Source of the DNA: Metellina segmentata | Taxonomy: Eukaryota; Arthropoda; Arachnida; Araneae; Tetragnathidae | DNA length: 64,000 nt | Assembly (NCBI GenBank): GCA_947359465.1 | Contig: OX375872.1 | Span: 143,300,171 to 143,364,170, forward strand | Direction: 5' to 3' | Part shown: one piece after another, positions 1 through 10,856 of the stretch | Numbering within the stretch: position 1 is the first letter of the stretch | Layout of the letters: every line of letters begins with the position of its first letter | Notes under the pieces: model-generated | What the model saw: only the letters and a program-made list of their open reading frames with translations | What the model was told of the DNA's origin: nothing | Database searches by the model: none | Translations under genes and position numbers: made by a program

Positions 1-189
1 TCAGACATTTTCAAAACACCCAACATAAAATTTCAAGCATCAAGAAATTATGTAGCAATACAAGTATACATTTCTGTATACTAAATGGATTTTTGTTTTC
101 CGGGTGATGAGCAATTTTTGAACTCCTACGGGTAAGAGAATGATAAGCCACTTTAAAAATTTCCAGTCTAGAAAGCTTCAAGCTTTCGA

Positions 190-328
190 ATATTTCTAAA
201 GAATTCTATTTTAATTAAAGAAACAATACAATCTTTCCAGATGATTGTATTCTAAGGAAATAATCAATAGAATCTTTAGGAAAGATTATATTCCAAGGAA
301 ATAAGCAATTGAATATTCCAGAGGATTA
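190..328. repeat. ~40-bp minisatellite, left block
   Basis: Imperfect tandem units of about 40 bp, each with a core like AATCTTTCCA followed by GGATTNTATTCTAAGGAAA and an AAGCAAT linker. The array resumes at 1598 on the far side of the mariner-like element, so the transposon split it. The same family forms the 63085-63720 array at the other end of the window. Confidence 0.7.
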
Positions 329-330
329 TA

Positions 331-1595
331 CAGAGGCTGTTCACACATTATTTTTAGACAATGTATATTGTATTCACAAAACTAAATTACATAAAATTCT
401 TGTGTTTTAAATGTTCTATTTGATAGCCCTTATTCTGAACTATCTTTCGACACCGTAATTTCCAGGATAATAATGCCTTTCGAAGTGTCAGAAGAGATAT
501 TCTATCCCATTCCTCCTGAACAGCATTACAGAGTCCTGTAAGGGTTGTGGGACGACATTTGGATAATGCAGATTTTAAAAGTCCGAAAGCACAAAAATCC
601 ATTGGTTATACATCATGAGATTTAGTAGAGATATCAGTGAAGGGTATGGCCTCTATACCGGTTTTTTGTTCCATTTCTTTTAGTAAAAATACAGTGGATT
701 TTGATGTGTGACTGCTAGCTTTGTCTTCATGGAATTCCACAGATTGATGGCACTGTGCGTAAAGCGATGGTATTTCATTCAGAAAAATTGGCTATAAAAT
801 ATGTTCCTGATAGTATTTAGAGCTAATCTTGACATTTTTTCCACTCTCTTTATTTTTAACTTGCCATTATATGAAACACCAGCAACAATCATGAATCCCT
901 TAGAAAAACTTTATTTCGATTCTGTGAACCATGTACTTAAATTTTTTTCTCCCCTTTTATGATAATAAATGGCTCTTTTTTTTGCTGCAATCATTCAAAT
1001 ACACCCATGATTCATCTGTTGTGACAATTTTTTTCCATTTTTCCTTGGATAAGTGTTTCTCATTTAGAATTCGGCAGCTTGTCCTGCGTTCAGCTTTCTT
1101 AAGATTTAAATCAACATTTATCTTTTTGTTTACAGTGGACACCTAGCATTTTAATGATTTTGCAACTGTCCTTTAACTAGGGGATTTTCTTTTAACATTA
1201 AACAACATACCTTTGCAATAGTCTAAGATGTCCGTTTCTTCCTTGGATACTTGTTTGGAATTTTTGTCCCACTTGAGGCTCCAATTTGACGTTTTTTTTC
1301 CTTTCTTGTTGACGATATATCACCTATCGACGCTTTAGATATCACAAAACCATGACTCACACATCATTTTTGGGTAACGGAATATGAATATTTCTCTTCG
1401 GAAAGAGCATAAATATAGCCTTTGAACCACTGCTTCGTTAAAAACGCCATTTTGAATAAAAATAAACCTCTCAAGCCGCAGACGATAATTTTGACTTTTC
1501 AAAACATAGTAGAACTGCAATTATTTCTTTTGCAGCAAATGATTTTTTTATTACCGCTAACCAAAATCGTCTAAAAAATGCGCGAACAGCCTCTG
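331..1595 (-). mobile_element. Mariner-superfamily transposon relic, DD41D type
   Basis: The ends are inverted repeats beginning CAGAGGCTGTTC (left) and ending GAACAGCCTCTG (right), about 27 bp with a few mismatches, and a TA dinucleotide flanks both sides, as expected for Tc1/mariner insertion. The length of 1265 bp is typical for the superfamily. A degenerate transposase lies on the minus strand. It is inserted into the 40-bp minisatellite, which continues on both sides. The catalytic spacing of 41 residues is my own count and would put it near the DD41D (rosa-like) group rather than classic DD34D mariners. Confidence 0.88.
387..1456 (-). pseudogene. Broken DD41D transposase
   Basis: This is a minus-strand DDE transposase, about 355 codons from a probable start near 1456 to a stop at 387. 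Visible pieces in order are an N-terminal stretch containing QRLYLCSFRREIF, then KIVTTDESWVYL, where the D of TDES is the likely first catalytic Asp. Next comes HEDKASSHTSKS with the second Asp, then PMDFCAFG with the third Asp, and a C-terminus ending KGYQIEHLKHKN. Several frame changes interrupt the N-terminal two thirds. An in-frame TAA lies just before PMD, so no full protein can be made. Second-to-third Asp distance is 41 residues counting that stop. It would have cut and pasted the element in the nucleus. Family membership is inferred from motifs only. Confidence 0.8.
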
Positions 1596-1597
1596 TA

Positions 1598-1680
1598 TTA
1601 TAAGAAGAGAAGTTATATAATCTTTCCATGGAATTCTATTTTAAGGAAAGAAGCAATAAAATATTTCCAAAGGATTTTTT
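1598..1680. repeat. ~40-bp minisatellite, right block
   Basis: Continuation of the array interrupted by the mariner-like element: units contain TATAATCTTTCCA and AAGGAAAGAAGCAATA. Two units are recognisable before the pattern decays. Confidence 0.65.
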
Positions 1681-2384
1681 TACGGAACTAGGCGGACTCA
1701 TTTCAATTGCTTTCGTCTAATAAAAGCAGCAGTATAATATTTTTGATTAAAGGAATCCATGGATTCTTTCAAATAATATTTAGTTATTTAGTCAGTAACC
1801 TTTAAACAACGGCCGGTACAGTAGTTGTACCTTGAAATCTATAAGAATCGCGCCAAGAAAGATTCGTGACAGCTATAACTATAGTATTAGTCAAAAGGTT
1901 AAGAGGTACCATGGGGTAGAAGTAATAACTACACTACTTGTAAATCTTGCTACGCTTAGAGGGTTAAGATTTATTGTCATAGGAGGATACTTTTTATCAA
2001 ATGTACGTATTTTCCCGTGTTTCTATTACGGGATTATATTGTAAGGAAAAGACGAAAATTAAATCTATTTTCAACGGTTAAAAGAATCCATGTATTCTTT
2101 CAACCTATGGATATAGTTATTTAGTAACTATGTGTTTTGTGGAGAAAAGCAAAAGTGCCCTAACTTACCAGGTCTTGATATCGTCTTCATCGAAGAATGA
2201 ATAATGTGTTGATGACGAGACATCTTGTCATTAGTAAAATTGGGTCGTTCTTGAAGAACGAGAAATCTTGACGTAATCACTTTTAGGTTTAAGAAGACAG
2301 AGAACTTTCAAAATCACCCAAAGCGATTTTTAAAATTTCAGCACTATAATTTAATTTGTACCAAACGTAGGGTTTCAAAATGTA
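1681..2384. other. AT-rich stretch with short direct repeat and a degenerate MITE piece
   Basis: No gene is seen. The palindrome AATCCATGGATT with flanking TTCTTTCAA and TAGTTATTTAGT appears near 1751 and again, altered, near 2083, giving a short direct repeat. Between about 2165 and 2280 there is a decayed piece of the TTAA MITE family, recognisable by GATGACGAGACATCTTGTC. Confidence 0.45.
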
Positions 2385-2580
2385 AAATGGTTCACCGTGT
2401 CTCAATGGGTTTTCTAATTGCCAACCTGCGTTCTGTAGACGGCGCAGATTCCATTTCTACATGGATGTGTGTGTATCTCTATCTTCTACGCCAGTGAAGT
2501 ATGCATACATCTCCATTTGCTTGATATTGCATGGAGCAGAAATGCCAAATATGGTTCTTGTGCCATCAAAAAGTAAAAGC
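2385..2580 (+). mobile_element. SINE-2 copy (tRNA-like head)
   Basis: The 5' part has a tRNA-like A box region (GTGTCTCAATGGGTTTTC) and a B-box-like stretch (GACGGCGCAGATTCCATT). The 3' part ends with the family signature GCCAAATATGGTTCTTGTGCC followed by an A-rich tail. Other copies of this family lie at 3470, 34530, 42171, 42988-43655 and 46335-47040, all on the plus strand. The A-rich 3' end runs directly into the GTAAATG minisatellite. Confidence 0.65.
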
Positions 2581-3469
2581 GCAGGGTTTGGTTTCAAAAA
2601 GTAAATGTAAGTGAAATGGTAAAGTTTACATTAAAACAACTTACATTTACAGCACTACTTGCATTACTTACAACACTATTTACAATACTTACAACACTAC
2701 CTACATTACTTACAACGCTACTTACAATATTTACAAAACTATTTACATTACTTGCAACACTACTTACATTACTTACAACACTACTCACAAAATTTACAAA
2801 ACTACTTACATTAGTTACATTACAACAGCAAAATCAGAAAAGCCTTAAGTTTTCAGAAAGTAAATGTAAGTAAAAACGTTCTAAAAAGTACATTCAAGTA
2901 AAAACGTTCTAAAAAGTAAATGTAAGTAAAAAGGTAAAGTTTCAAAAAGTAACTGCTTCGTAAGGTTTCAAAAAGTTAATGTAAATAAAAACGCAAGGTT
3001 TACATTACAGCAACTTACTTACAACACTACTTACATTACTTACAATACTACTTACATTACTTACAATACTACTTACATTACTTACAATACTACTTATATT
3101 ACTTACAAACTGCTTACATTACTTACAACACTACTTACATTATTTACAACAGTACTTACATTACAACAGTAAAATCGTTAAAACCTTAAGTTTTTAGAAA
3201 GTAAATGTACGTAAAAACTTACGGTTCTAAAAAGTAAATGTAAGTAAAAAACGTAAGGTTCTAAAAAATAAATGTAAGTAAAAACATAAGTTTCTAAAAA
3301 GTAAAAATTAGTAAAAAAAATAAGATTTCAAAAAGTAAAAATTAGTAAAAAGGTAAGGTTTTAAAAAGTAAATGTAAGTAAAAATATAAAGCTTCAAAAA
3401 GTAAATGTAAGTAAAAACATAAAGATTCAAAAAGTTAAGATAAGTAAAAAAAAAGTTTCAAAAAGTAAA
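2581..3469. repeat. GTAAATGTAAGT minisatellite with internal inverted blocks
   Basis: Units look like AAAAAGTAAATGTAAGTAAA with spacer ACGTAAGGTTC. Two internal blocks (about 2625-2830 and 3000-3175) carry the complementary motif as CTTACATTACTTACAACACTA repeats. The array therefore alternates strands and could fold into long hairpins. The 85-codon plus frame here is a translation of this repeat and is not called as a gene. Confidence 0.85.
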
Positions 3470-3672
3470 AGGGCTCGACGCGGCTTCATGGGTTTACTCA
3501 TCACCAGCCTGCTTATTGTTGACGGCGCAGGTTCGATACCAACTTAGACGTGGTACTCACTTCTGTGTCAGAAAAGATTTTTTAGTGTGTGTCTATCCAC
3601 TTACTTCACATTGTGTGGCGCAGCTTCGCCAAATATGGCCCTTCCGTTATGCAATGCATCCAACCATCCAAA
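3470..3672 (+). mobile_element. SINE-2 copy with good B box
   Basis: Head with an A-box-like TTCATGGGTTTACTCATC and a clear B box GCAGGTTCGATACC, then a middle with TTCTGTGTCAG, then the family 3' signature GGCGCAGCTTCGCCAAATA and TGGCCCTTCCGTTATGC. It is followed by a second, shorter stretch of the same AAAGTAAA minisatellite (to about 3745). The head, B box and 3' signature together support a tRNA-derived SINE. Confidence 0.72.
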
Positions 3673-3745
3673 AACAAAAATGAACAAAAACGTAAGGTTT
3701 CAAAAAGTAAAGGAAAGTAAAAAAGGAAAGTTTCAAAGAGCAAAG
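3673..3745. repeat. Short repeat of the GTAAA minisatellite after SINE-2
   Basis: AACGTAAGGTTTCAAAAAGTAAA units identical in type to the 2581-3469 array, again directly 3' of a SINE-2 copy. The pattern suggests that the SINE tail seeds or carries the minisatellite. Confidence 0.55.
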
Positions 3746-5690
3746 AATACTGCATACTCGGCTGAAGATTAATTACATCATTATACAAAGTTGCAACTCA
3801 AGTATAAAAATACTTTCAGCAAGATGATGCAGTTACAAACAGATGAATTTTCATGTGGTTTAACGTTTTAAAACGAGAGCAAAAATATTTTATTACATGC
3901 CAGCAGAAGTAACAGTTCCAAGCACACTTTCTTCTTAAGCACACTTTTTAAGACCTAATATACTTATCATCCACAAAATTCTTTTGAACAATTTCTGAAA
4001 GAACTAATTACCCCATTACACTAAATGCTCACGGATCGATCGAGTTGGTTGCTACTTCTCTTTGTGCAATTTTATCGATAGACCAATGAAGCACAAATTT
4101 AATGTCAGAATTTAAGCACAGAAAAATAAAGCTTCCAAATAAATCCCACAAAAAAATCTTATTCGGCTGTAAAGCATTTTTTGTTTGAAAACAAAGAGTT
4201 TAAAAAGGTTGGACGAAGTTTTCGCCGAAATTCTCATTTTTTAGCAAACAAAATCTAACACTACTTTTTATTTTTTGGAAGTTCTGAGTTTTTTGGAAGA
4301 AATAAAGCCACTTTCGTCGCGTATTTGTGTAAGATTTGCAATTAGAGAATTTCAATCACATATTTGAATGATACAGATTTCTGAACCAGAAAAATTCAAT
4401 GGACCAGGAATCAACGAAAAGCTTTTTGTTTTCTTCTGTGCCTCAGGAGAAAAAAATTCCGACATTTTAGAAATTAAAAGAGACCAGGTACAATTGCAAT
4501 GAAGTGCTTAAGTTCCGATGCTGGAAGCATTTTTGATAATTTGATCCGAGCTTATGGATTCAATGGAATCTTTTTATTAGTAGAATTTGAATTCTTAAAG
4601 CTCGGATTATTCAAAGACTTCGTATCGCGTTTTTATTTCTTTTTTTATACATTCATTTTAGATCAGAGTGCTAAAAGTACTAATTGAATTTTTTGAATGA
4701 GGTAGTTTTTGCAGTTCTACTAAAAACTATATTACGATATCAATACTTTAATTTTTTTGATCGCCAATCATAATAATTTTGGTCTTCATGAATCTAACTT
4801 CTGTTTAATAATTCTATTCTTTTAGGGGTTAATAGACTTTCAAAACAAATTTTTGCAGTCATTGTCCAATTGTTACAAAAACTGCACAAATTGTTTTCTA
4901 CTAAAGATCTTATGTATAAAGTTTAGTTCAGAAATATATTCAATTGTGTGGTAGGAATTACATAAAATGCGTTAATTGTTTTTTTTAATTAGCAAAAATT
5001 GATAAGTACCATGCGCATTAATTTTCCATGCTTTGCCAAACTTTCAATTTATTATATTGATGCAAAATTTCGTCCCATTCATGGAGTTAGACGACATTGT
5101 ATAAAAGAAACGAAGTGTTATCAACTTTGTATGTGTAAAATTTTGATGTTGTTTGCAAGAAAATCCAGCGGGCAACTGATGGAAAATATGGCTTTTTAAA
5201 TTTTGTTAAGCATTAAAAAAGCTGAAAATATGGAGCATTTTCGACGTATTATGCTTTTTCTGTTTCCAAACAGGCAAGAATGATTCACAGACGCAAATCA
5301 ATACAATATATGTGTTTTGTATGGTGAGTGTGCCGCCATTGATGATTCCACGTGCCGTAAGCGGTTTAATAAGTTTCGTCACCTGGTTCTAATCTTCAGC
5401 CACAAACCTCAAAACTTAGTTAAACGCGGTATGATGCAGCTACCTGAGATGGAGAAAGGTCATTGAACAGAACAGCACATACTATATTAATTAAATGTAA
5501 ATTTTAGTAAATAAATCATTTTTTTTCAATTTTTGTCAAAAATACGAGGTGAACTTTTGCATCAGATACTAATACCCATAATAGTTTGCATGAATATAAA
5601 TCAAACTTAACTTTATTTGCTAAGTGTATAACTCAATTGTAAATGCAAAATTGTAGTAAAATACCTACAAATTTGATCAAAAGAATAGGC
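3746..5690. other. AT-rich DNA, nothing recognised
   Basis: No coding pattern, repeat array or element termini could be supported. Frames at 4499-4687 and 4999-5199 are short, AT-driven and show no motif. Confidence 0.5.
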
Positions 5691-5694
5691 TAGG

Positions 5695-6950
5695 CAGCAT
5701 TTTAAAACATTAGCATCATGAATCTTATTAACAGTGTATGTCGAACGCCATTCTCTATTTCAAAATGCCATAATATAAAATAGTGCTTTTAAGCCAAATT
5801 TTGGATTATTGGATTTTAGATAATCGTGGTTGTTTTCTTAACTATCATTTTTACCAGTCATATAATCCATGAAATAGATGATTACGTATTTTATCAACAG
5901 TGAATAAGAATAACTGATACATCAACACTTATTCACGTTGGGTTGGTGTGGAAGTTTGGAGAGTGGGGTGCCAGCTCAGATGTTGCCTCGTCATCTGACC
6001 GTGGTTCAAAATTACGTGGCGATACACCATATGGCTTAGGCTGGAACGGTGGTAACTAGTTGAATACATCAACAGTTATTCATGAATTAGTTAGTTACGT
6101 TTAACAAAATATTATCTTATTACAAATGTCGATAACTTTAATGAGATAGGTTAAATCAGTTTTTGGCTAAATAGAATTAAAATAATCGAGGGTCTTATTG
6201 TCCTAAATATTATTTTCACTATTCATACAATTCATGAAATAGTTGATTACCTAATGTATCAACAGTGAACATGAGAAACCGACATATCAACATTTATTCG
6301 TGAAATAGTTATGTTTAACAACCTATACCGGTAAATAATTTTTATGAGTTAGGTTAAATCAGTTGTTACATAAATAGAATCAAACTATCGAGGTTCTTAT
6401 TTTCCTAAATATTATTTTCACCATTCATATCATTCATTAAATAGTTGATTAGGCATTGTATCAACAGTGAACATAAATAACTGATACATCAACATATATT
6501 CGTGAAATAGTTACTTTTAACAGCATATTCTCTAATAACAAATGTCGCTAATTTTAATGAGTTCAATTAAATCGATTTTGAGATCAATAGAATTAAGATA
6601 ATTGAGATTCTTATTTTCCTAAATATCATGTCAATATACACGTTTTTCACGAAATAGTCACTCAATTTACCAGTAGTGCATGTCTAATAACATTTTCCAT
6701 AAAAAATGTTAGTCATATTAAAGAGTTGAGTTGAGTCGATTTTTGGATAAATAGAATTAAGTTAATCGAGGTTCTTATCCTAAATCCCGTTTTAGATATT
6801 CACTATTCATGAAGTAGTTGTTTACTTATTTTATGAACAGAGCATTTCCAAATATATTCTCCGTTGAAACATGTCAAGTACTATATAGAGTTTGATTGAG
6901 TCGATTTTCGGATAATCTGAGTTCTAGTGTATATATAAATATATATTATT
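5695..6950. repeat. ~170-bp tandem array
   Basis: Degenerate units share ATGTATCAACAGTGAA, then CATCAACATTTATTCGTGAAA, then AATGAGTTAGGTTAAATC, then ATAGAATTAA and GAGGTTCTTATTTTCCTAAA. About six to seven units, drifting and shortened towards the right end. A SINE fragment is inserted in one unit at 5936-6063. Confidence 0.75.
5936..6063 (+). mobile_element. 5'-truncated SINE-1 (core plus tail type 2)
   Basis: Contains only the central core (CACGTTGGGTTGGTGTGG to GTGGTTCAAAATTACG) and the type 2 tail (ATGGCTTAGGCTGG, ACTAGTTGA). It is flanked by a 19-nt duplication, ATACATCAACACTTATTCA at 5917-5935 and the same with one change at 6064-6082. That is what target-primed reverse transcription of a 5'-truncated copy would leave. 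The target is the 170-bp tandem array. Confidence 0.85.
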
Positions 6951-7712
6951 CCTTGGGAAAGAATCAAATGGAACCAATTGAGTAACAGTTGCTGCTCTGA
7001 GGTAAATCGAACGAAAAGGATGCTACACAACAGTGAAGTGTGTTCGTATTTTATTCGAAAGTGCTAGTTTTCGTGACTGCTACACTGGGAAAACTAGCGA
7101 ATCGAACACCGTTTCTCCACTTGTCTGTTCCACTAGAATCCCCTCAAAACATACTAATAATCACAAAAGAAACATTCTTTACCTTTAAATAAAAGAAAAA
7201 CTAAACAAATACTCCTTAAATGTAACAAGGTCTGTAAGATGTTTTTGTATAGTTACGGTACTGAAGCAGAGTGCAGGTTAGATCTGAACGTTTTCCGTCA
7301 AGTATTCTTTTATCTGAAATAAAAGTTTTCACGAAATTCTGTATTTTGTACCAGTTCTCTCTGCCAGAAATTCTGAATGCATGTTCGTTGTTGCGCGACT
7401 CTTACAACGTACCAACAGTGTGTGATGAAAATTTTGCTGAAACAGATTTCCCGCTTGTTTAGTGCGAGGCCTTATCGCATAAATAAACTAGGATGCTTCA
7501 GAATATTATTTATTCACAGTTAGAACATTATTTAGGTGTTAATTAATAGAAAAAGTTTGATTATAAGACCTAAGAGGTTATTGATAGATTTCGTAAATGC
7601 GTTTGGAAAAAAATATATATTTATAAATTATACATTTAGAAGCAATAAAAGTATATATATATCAGTTTTACATTATTGATAGATATTTTGGTATGAACTT
7701 AAGTGAAATATT
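6951..7712. other. AT-rich DNA, nothing recognised
   Basis: No supported gene or element. The 63-codon frame at 7271-7462 has no recognisable domain or codon signal. Confidence 0.45.
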
Positions 7713-7716
7713 TTAA

Positions 7717-7815
7717 CCCTCTTAGTTGCTGTCTCAACGAAGTATCTCCTCATATACAAAAACTGACCAGATATTGATGGAGAAAATATGTCTTTATTAG
7801 AAGAAAGCTGTCCAG
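7717..7815 (+). mobile_element. TTAA MITE, 5' half only
   Basis: TTAA at 7713-7716 followed by CCCTCTTAGTTG and the subterminal ACGAAGTATCTCCTC. It matches the first ~100 bp of the 8315-8533 copy, including TTAGAAGAAAGCTGTCCAGA, then stops where the ~140-bp tandem block begins. Confidence 0.6.
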
Positions 7816-8310
7816 ATCATCACGATTAAAATGTGCCAATTATATTGCAGTTATACCCCATTGGATGTTAATTTTATAGGAACTAAAGTGAAGCATTTTA
7901 AAACAATGTGTCACTTCGCTGCCTAACAGTATATTGTCTAGGCGCTCAATTCCACGTTCCTTGGACAACCAATTTGCTTTCCAGCTATGGAGGTTTGATT
8001 GTTTGGTCGTGATTGGAATGTGGTTGTTATATCTCAGGTATACTCAATCGGCGGACATTTTGGTCGAAAGGTATTTACCCCCAGTGGTATCTAATTTCAT
8101 ACATTCAAAACAACCATCTTACTTTCCAGCTATGGGGATTTGATTGTTGCACCACAATTAAAATGTGATAATTTTATGTCAGTTATACCCCATTGTAGGT
8201 CATTTTGGCTGTATATTGTAGGGGTTCAATTTGAAGTGCTAAGTACAACAAATTTGCTTTCCACCTATGGGGGTTTGATTTTATCGTGATTAAAATGTGA
8301 AATTTTGGTA
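7816..8310. repeat. ~140-bp tandem repeat, three to four units
   Basis: Each unit contains TTTCCAGCTATGGGGGTTTG, a GATTAAAATGTG motif and CAGTTATACCCCATTG. Key motif positions are near 7978, 8125 and 8262. The 69-codon frame across it is not credible as a gene. Confidence 0.65.
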
Positions 8311-8314
8311 TTAA

Positions 8315-8533
8315 CCCTCCTGGTGAATGTCACGATGTAGGCATCTTATAATTAGCAAAATTTACAAGACCTTGATAGACGAGATACCTTGTTAATAGAA
8401 AAAAACTGTCCAGATTTCGATCTTGTCTTCATAAAACATATTGATAATACCTTGAGAGTAGATATCTCGTCATTAGCAAAATTGGTCAGAACGTGATGGA
8501 CGTGAAATCTCGTCGAAACAACTTGAAGGGTGA
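8315..8533. mobile_element. TTAA MITE (piggyBac-like termini), full length
   Basis: Flanked by TTAA at 8311-8314 and 8534-8537. The left end begins CCCTCCTGGTGA and the right end reads TCGAAACAACTTGAAGGGT, so the termini are inverted repeats. Inside are degenerate copies of the palindrome GACGAGATATCTCGTC with CATCAAGATCTG spacers. No coding capacity. Length of 219 bp agrees with the copies at 44857-45073 and 51402-51599. Confidence 0.75.
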
Positions 8534-8779
8534 TTAATCTAATCTATATATGCATATTAGAAGATAAGTCTGATTTAGTAATTAAGAGACATGTCACAAC
8601 AAAACTTCGTACGATACGGTCAAAATTCTAATCAGAATAACCTACTGACCAGTATCATGCATTTTTACAACACTAGGTAAGTATACTAATTATTAATCGG
8701 GCATTACTAATATTGTTTATGCAAAAAGATGGAAATTTTAAAGAATCACGCCCATTTATCTCACTGTCCGAAATATATC

Positions 8780-9093
8780 AGACCTTGGTACTTGGTTGGA
8801 AGAGTAGCGAATTAGCAACCGGAGGCTTTCGAGGTCGAATCCAACCAAAGACTGTCGTATACAAAGGGCCTGGTGCAAGCTAAATATGCCCTGGCCTCAA
8901 ACGCCATCACGTTGGCCTGTTGAGGAAGTTTGGAGACTGGGTTGCCAGCTCCAGCATGACCTCGTCATTTGACCATGATCATGGTTCAAAATTACGTGAT
9001 GTGCTCGGATCTTTCCCATTGGCATCGATCCCGGACTGTTCCCAATAGCCCGTCGTGTTGCACTAGTGCGACGTTAATTTAAATACCTACCTA
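8780..9093 (+). mobile_element. SINE-1, head type 2, TACC tail
   Basis: tRNA-like head of the second type (TTGGTTGGAAGAGTAGCG, then the B-box-like GAGGTCGAATCC, then AACCAAAGACTGTCGTA), the shared central core, tail type 1 and a 3' end of ACCTACCTACC. A 12-nt target duplication, CCGAAATATATC, lies at 8768-8779 and 9094-9105. This is an essentially complete copy, about 314 bp. Confidence 0.85.
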
Positions 9094-9109
9094 CCGAAAT
9101 ATATCTGAG

Positions 9110-9644
9110 GACTTATCGTTAATAAATTTAATAAAAACATCAGTGATTGGTAGATATAGGAAGAAGATGATTCGCTCAAAGTTTTCAACTAAAGATATTT
9201 TCTGCATAAAAATGCAAATTTAATTTGTAGAACGCATTTATCTTAAGTTGTCTGAAATATGTATAGGGACAATTCTATAACTTAATAGAGATGCCGTTGA
9301 CTGGTTGATATGAAAAAAAGACGCTTAGCTCAAAGTTTTCGAGTATCGACGAAGAGAAAAGTCCAAACTTATCTCTACTTTTGAAAGCATGCATAAGAAA
9401 ATTCTACTTCACTTTAGTTCCGTCTATATCTTGAAAGAGAAATTTCCACCCATTCCCCAGAGTGTTTCAGTTCGAAGTTTCATTCTTCTACTGCCCTCCC
9501 GGCATCTGGTTTCTATCTGTTTGGAGGGGATTCATTCCCATGGTGACGCTTTTATGCCCCTGAAACCGTAACTGAGCTGAGAAAATTTTAAAATGAATGT
9601 TATTTCCTCTCGAAGACTCTGAATCACCAGATTCCTAGGCTTTT
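9110..9644. other. AT-rich DNA, nothing recognised
   Basis: No supported feature. The 60-codon frame at 9389-9571 shows no motif. Confidence 0.4.
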
Positions 9645-9740
9645 CTTAAAAATAAATTCAGGATTGTCATTTGACGAGTGTCGAAAATTCAAGGCATCGG
9701 TGATTGTTCATTTGAAGTTGGAAAAAAAGCTATTGTATTA
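9645..9740. repeat. Direct repeat, left copy (pairs with 10850-10950)
   Basis: AAATTCAGGAT...GAGTGTCGAAAATTCAAGGC...GGTGAT is repeated, diverged, at 10850-10950 as AAATTCAGGATCTGAAATTTGAGAATCCAAGATACAAGG. The two copies bracket the MITE/hAT-like composite. Confidence 0.5.
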
Positions 9741-9758
9741 TTACTTTATAATGTTCAA

Positions 9759-10856
9759 CCCTCCAAGTTGGTTCGACAAGATATCTCGTCCATCAAGGTC
9801 TTACTAATTTTCCTAATGACGAGTTATCTCGTCATCAATATATTGCCGATTTTTTCATTAGGACAAATATCTGGTTAGTTTTCTTCTAATGATGAGTTAT
9901 CTGGTCCACCAAAATCTAATTAGTTTTCTTCTTATGATGCTACATCTCGTACGGATGCGATATCGACAACAAAACAACGATGTTCAAAATTAAAACACTG
10001 ATGTTGATAGTACATCGCCCAAAAACCATCGATGTTTTTAAACATTATTGTATGTAAATACCCCCCCCCCCTATTTCTTAAAACTAGTTTAGTAACCTCA
10101 AACATTAATGTTCCCAGGGGGGGGGGCCGAAATTTAATTTGTAATTTGCTGTGTTTATTAATTTATAACTAAGATTTTTTTAAGCTGTCCAAACAAAAAC
10201 AAATTAATACGAACAATTAACAAATCTTTTATTTTCAAATTGAATAGTGTAAGAGAAAGAAATATTTACAACAATTTGAAATATGTACTACTAACTATTA
10301 GTATAATTAGGTAAGTACATAACACTAATTATTGTTAGTTATTATTAATTATTTATCAACTTATGAGAAAGCATAACAAACTTATTTTTGTAAATAAAAA
10401 ATATTGGGGCCTATAGTTATTATATGCTGTAATATTTGTTTATAGTTTGTAAAAAAAGAAGTTTGTTAACTTTCTCCACCTTAAGCCGACATCTTTTTAC
10501 GCTGACTATCCAACCAGTTAGAGAAAAAATTCTTTCTAATGGGACGGATGTCGCCATCACTGACAAATACTTAGTTGCACGGTTAATTTTCTTAATTTTT
10601 ACTATGGTACTTTTTCATTCAAAAATAAAACATCAACAACGTAAAAACATCGGCAGTGTTAAAACATCGATGTTAAACTAACATCGGTTTCAATAAATTG
10701 ATGGTAACTATATCGATGTTTTTTTTATAAAACATTGATGTTTTGAAAACATCGACATCGATGTCACATCTGTAATATTTCATCCATCAAAATTACGTTA
10801 GTTTTCTACTAAAAATGGTATATCTTGTCCTTTAAAATTTGGCCAGTCTTAAGTAT
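9759..10856. mobile_element. TTAA MITE interrupted by an 823-bp insertion
   Basis: The left part starts CCCTCCAAGTTGGTTCGACA and carries the GATATCTCGTC repeats to 9950. The right part resumes at 10774 with CATCCATCAAAATTACGTTAG and TATATCTTGTCCTT. Removing 9951-10773 restores a continuous MITE-like sequence. The TTAA itself has decayed to TTCA on the left. Confidence 0.65.
9951..10773. mobile_element. hAT-like nonautonomous element
   Basis: The left end ACGGATGCGATATCGAC matches the reverse complement of the right end (ACAGATGTGACATCGA). Subterminal ATCGATGTTTT/AAAACATCGATG motifs are repeated many times at both ends, a common hAT feature. The flanks CATCTCGT and TATTTCAT could be a decayed 8-bp TSD. 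It interrupts a TTAA MITE. It also holds a C-run at about 10058-10071 and a G-run near 10116-10127. No transposase is seen. Confidence 0.6.

Noticed and set aside
2616..2873. 85-codon plus frame of Leu/Thr repeats
   Set aside because: A translation of the TTACATTACTTACAACACTA minisatellite block.
2594..3470. CRISPR-like array of direct repeats
   Set aside because: Units have no unique spacers of constant length and the genome is eukaryotic; these are minisatellites.
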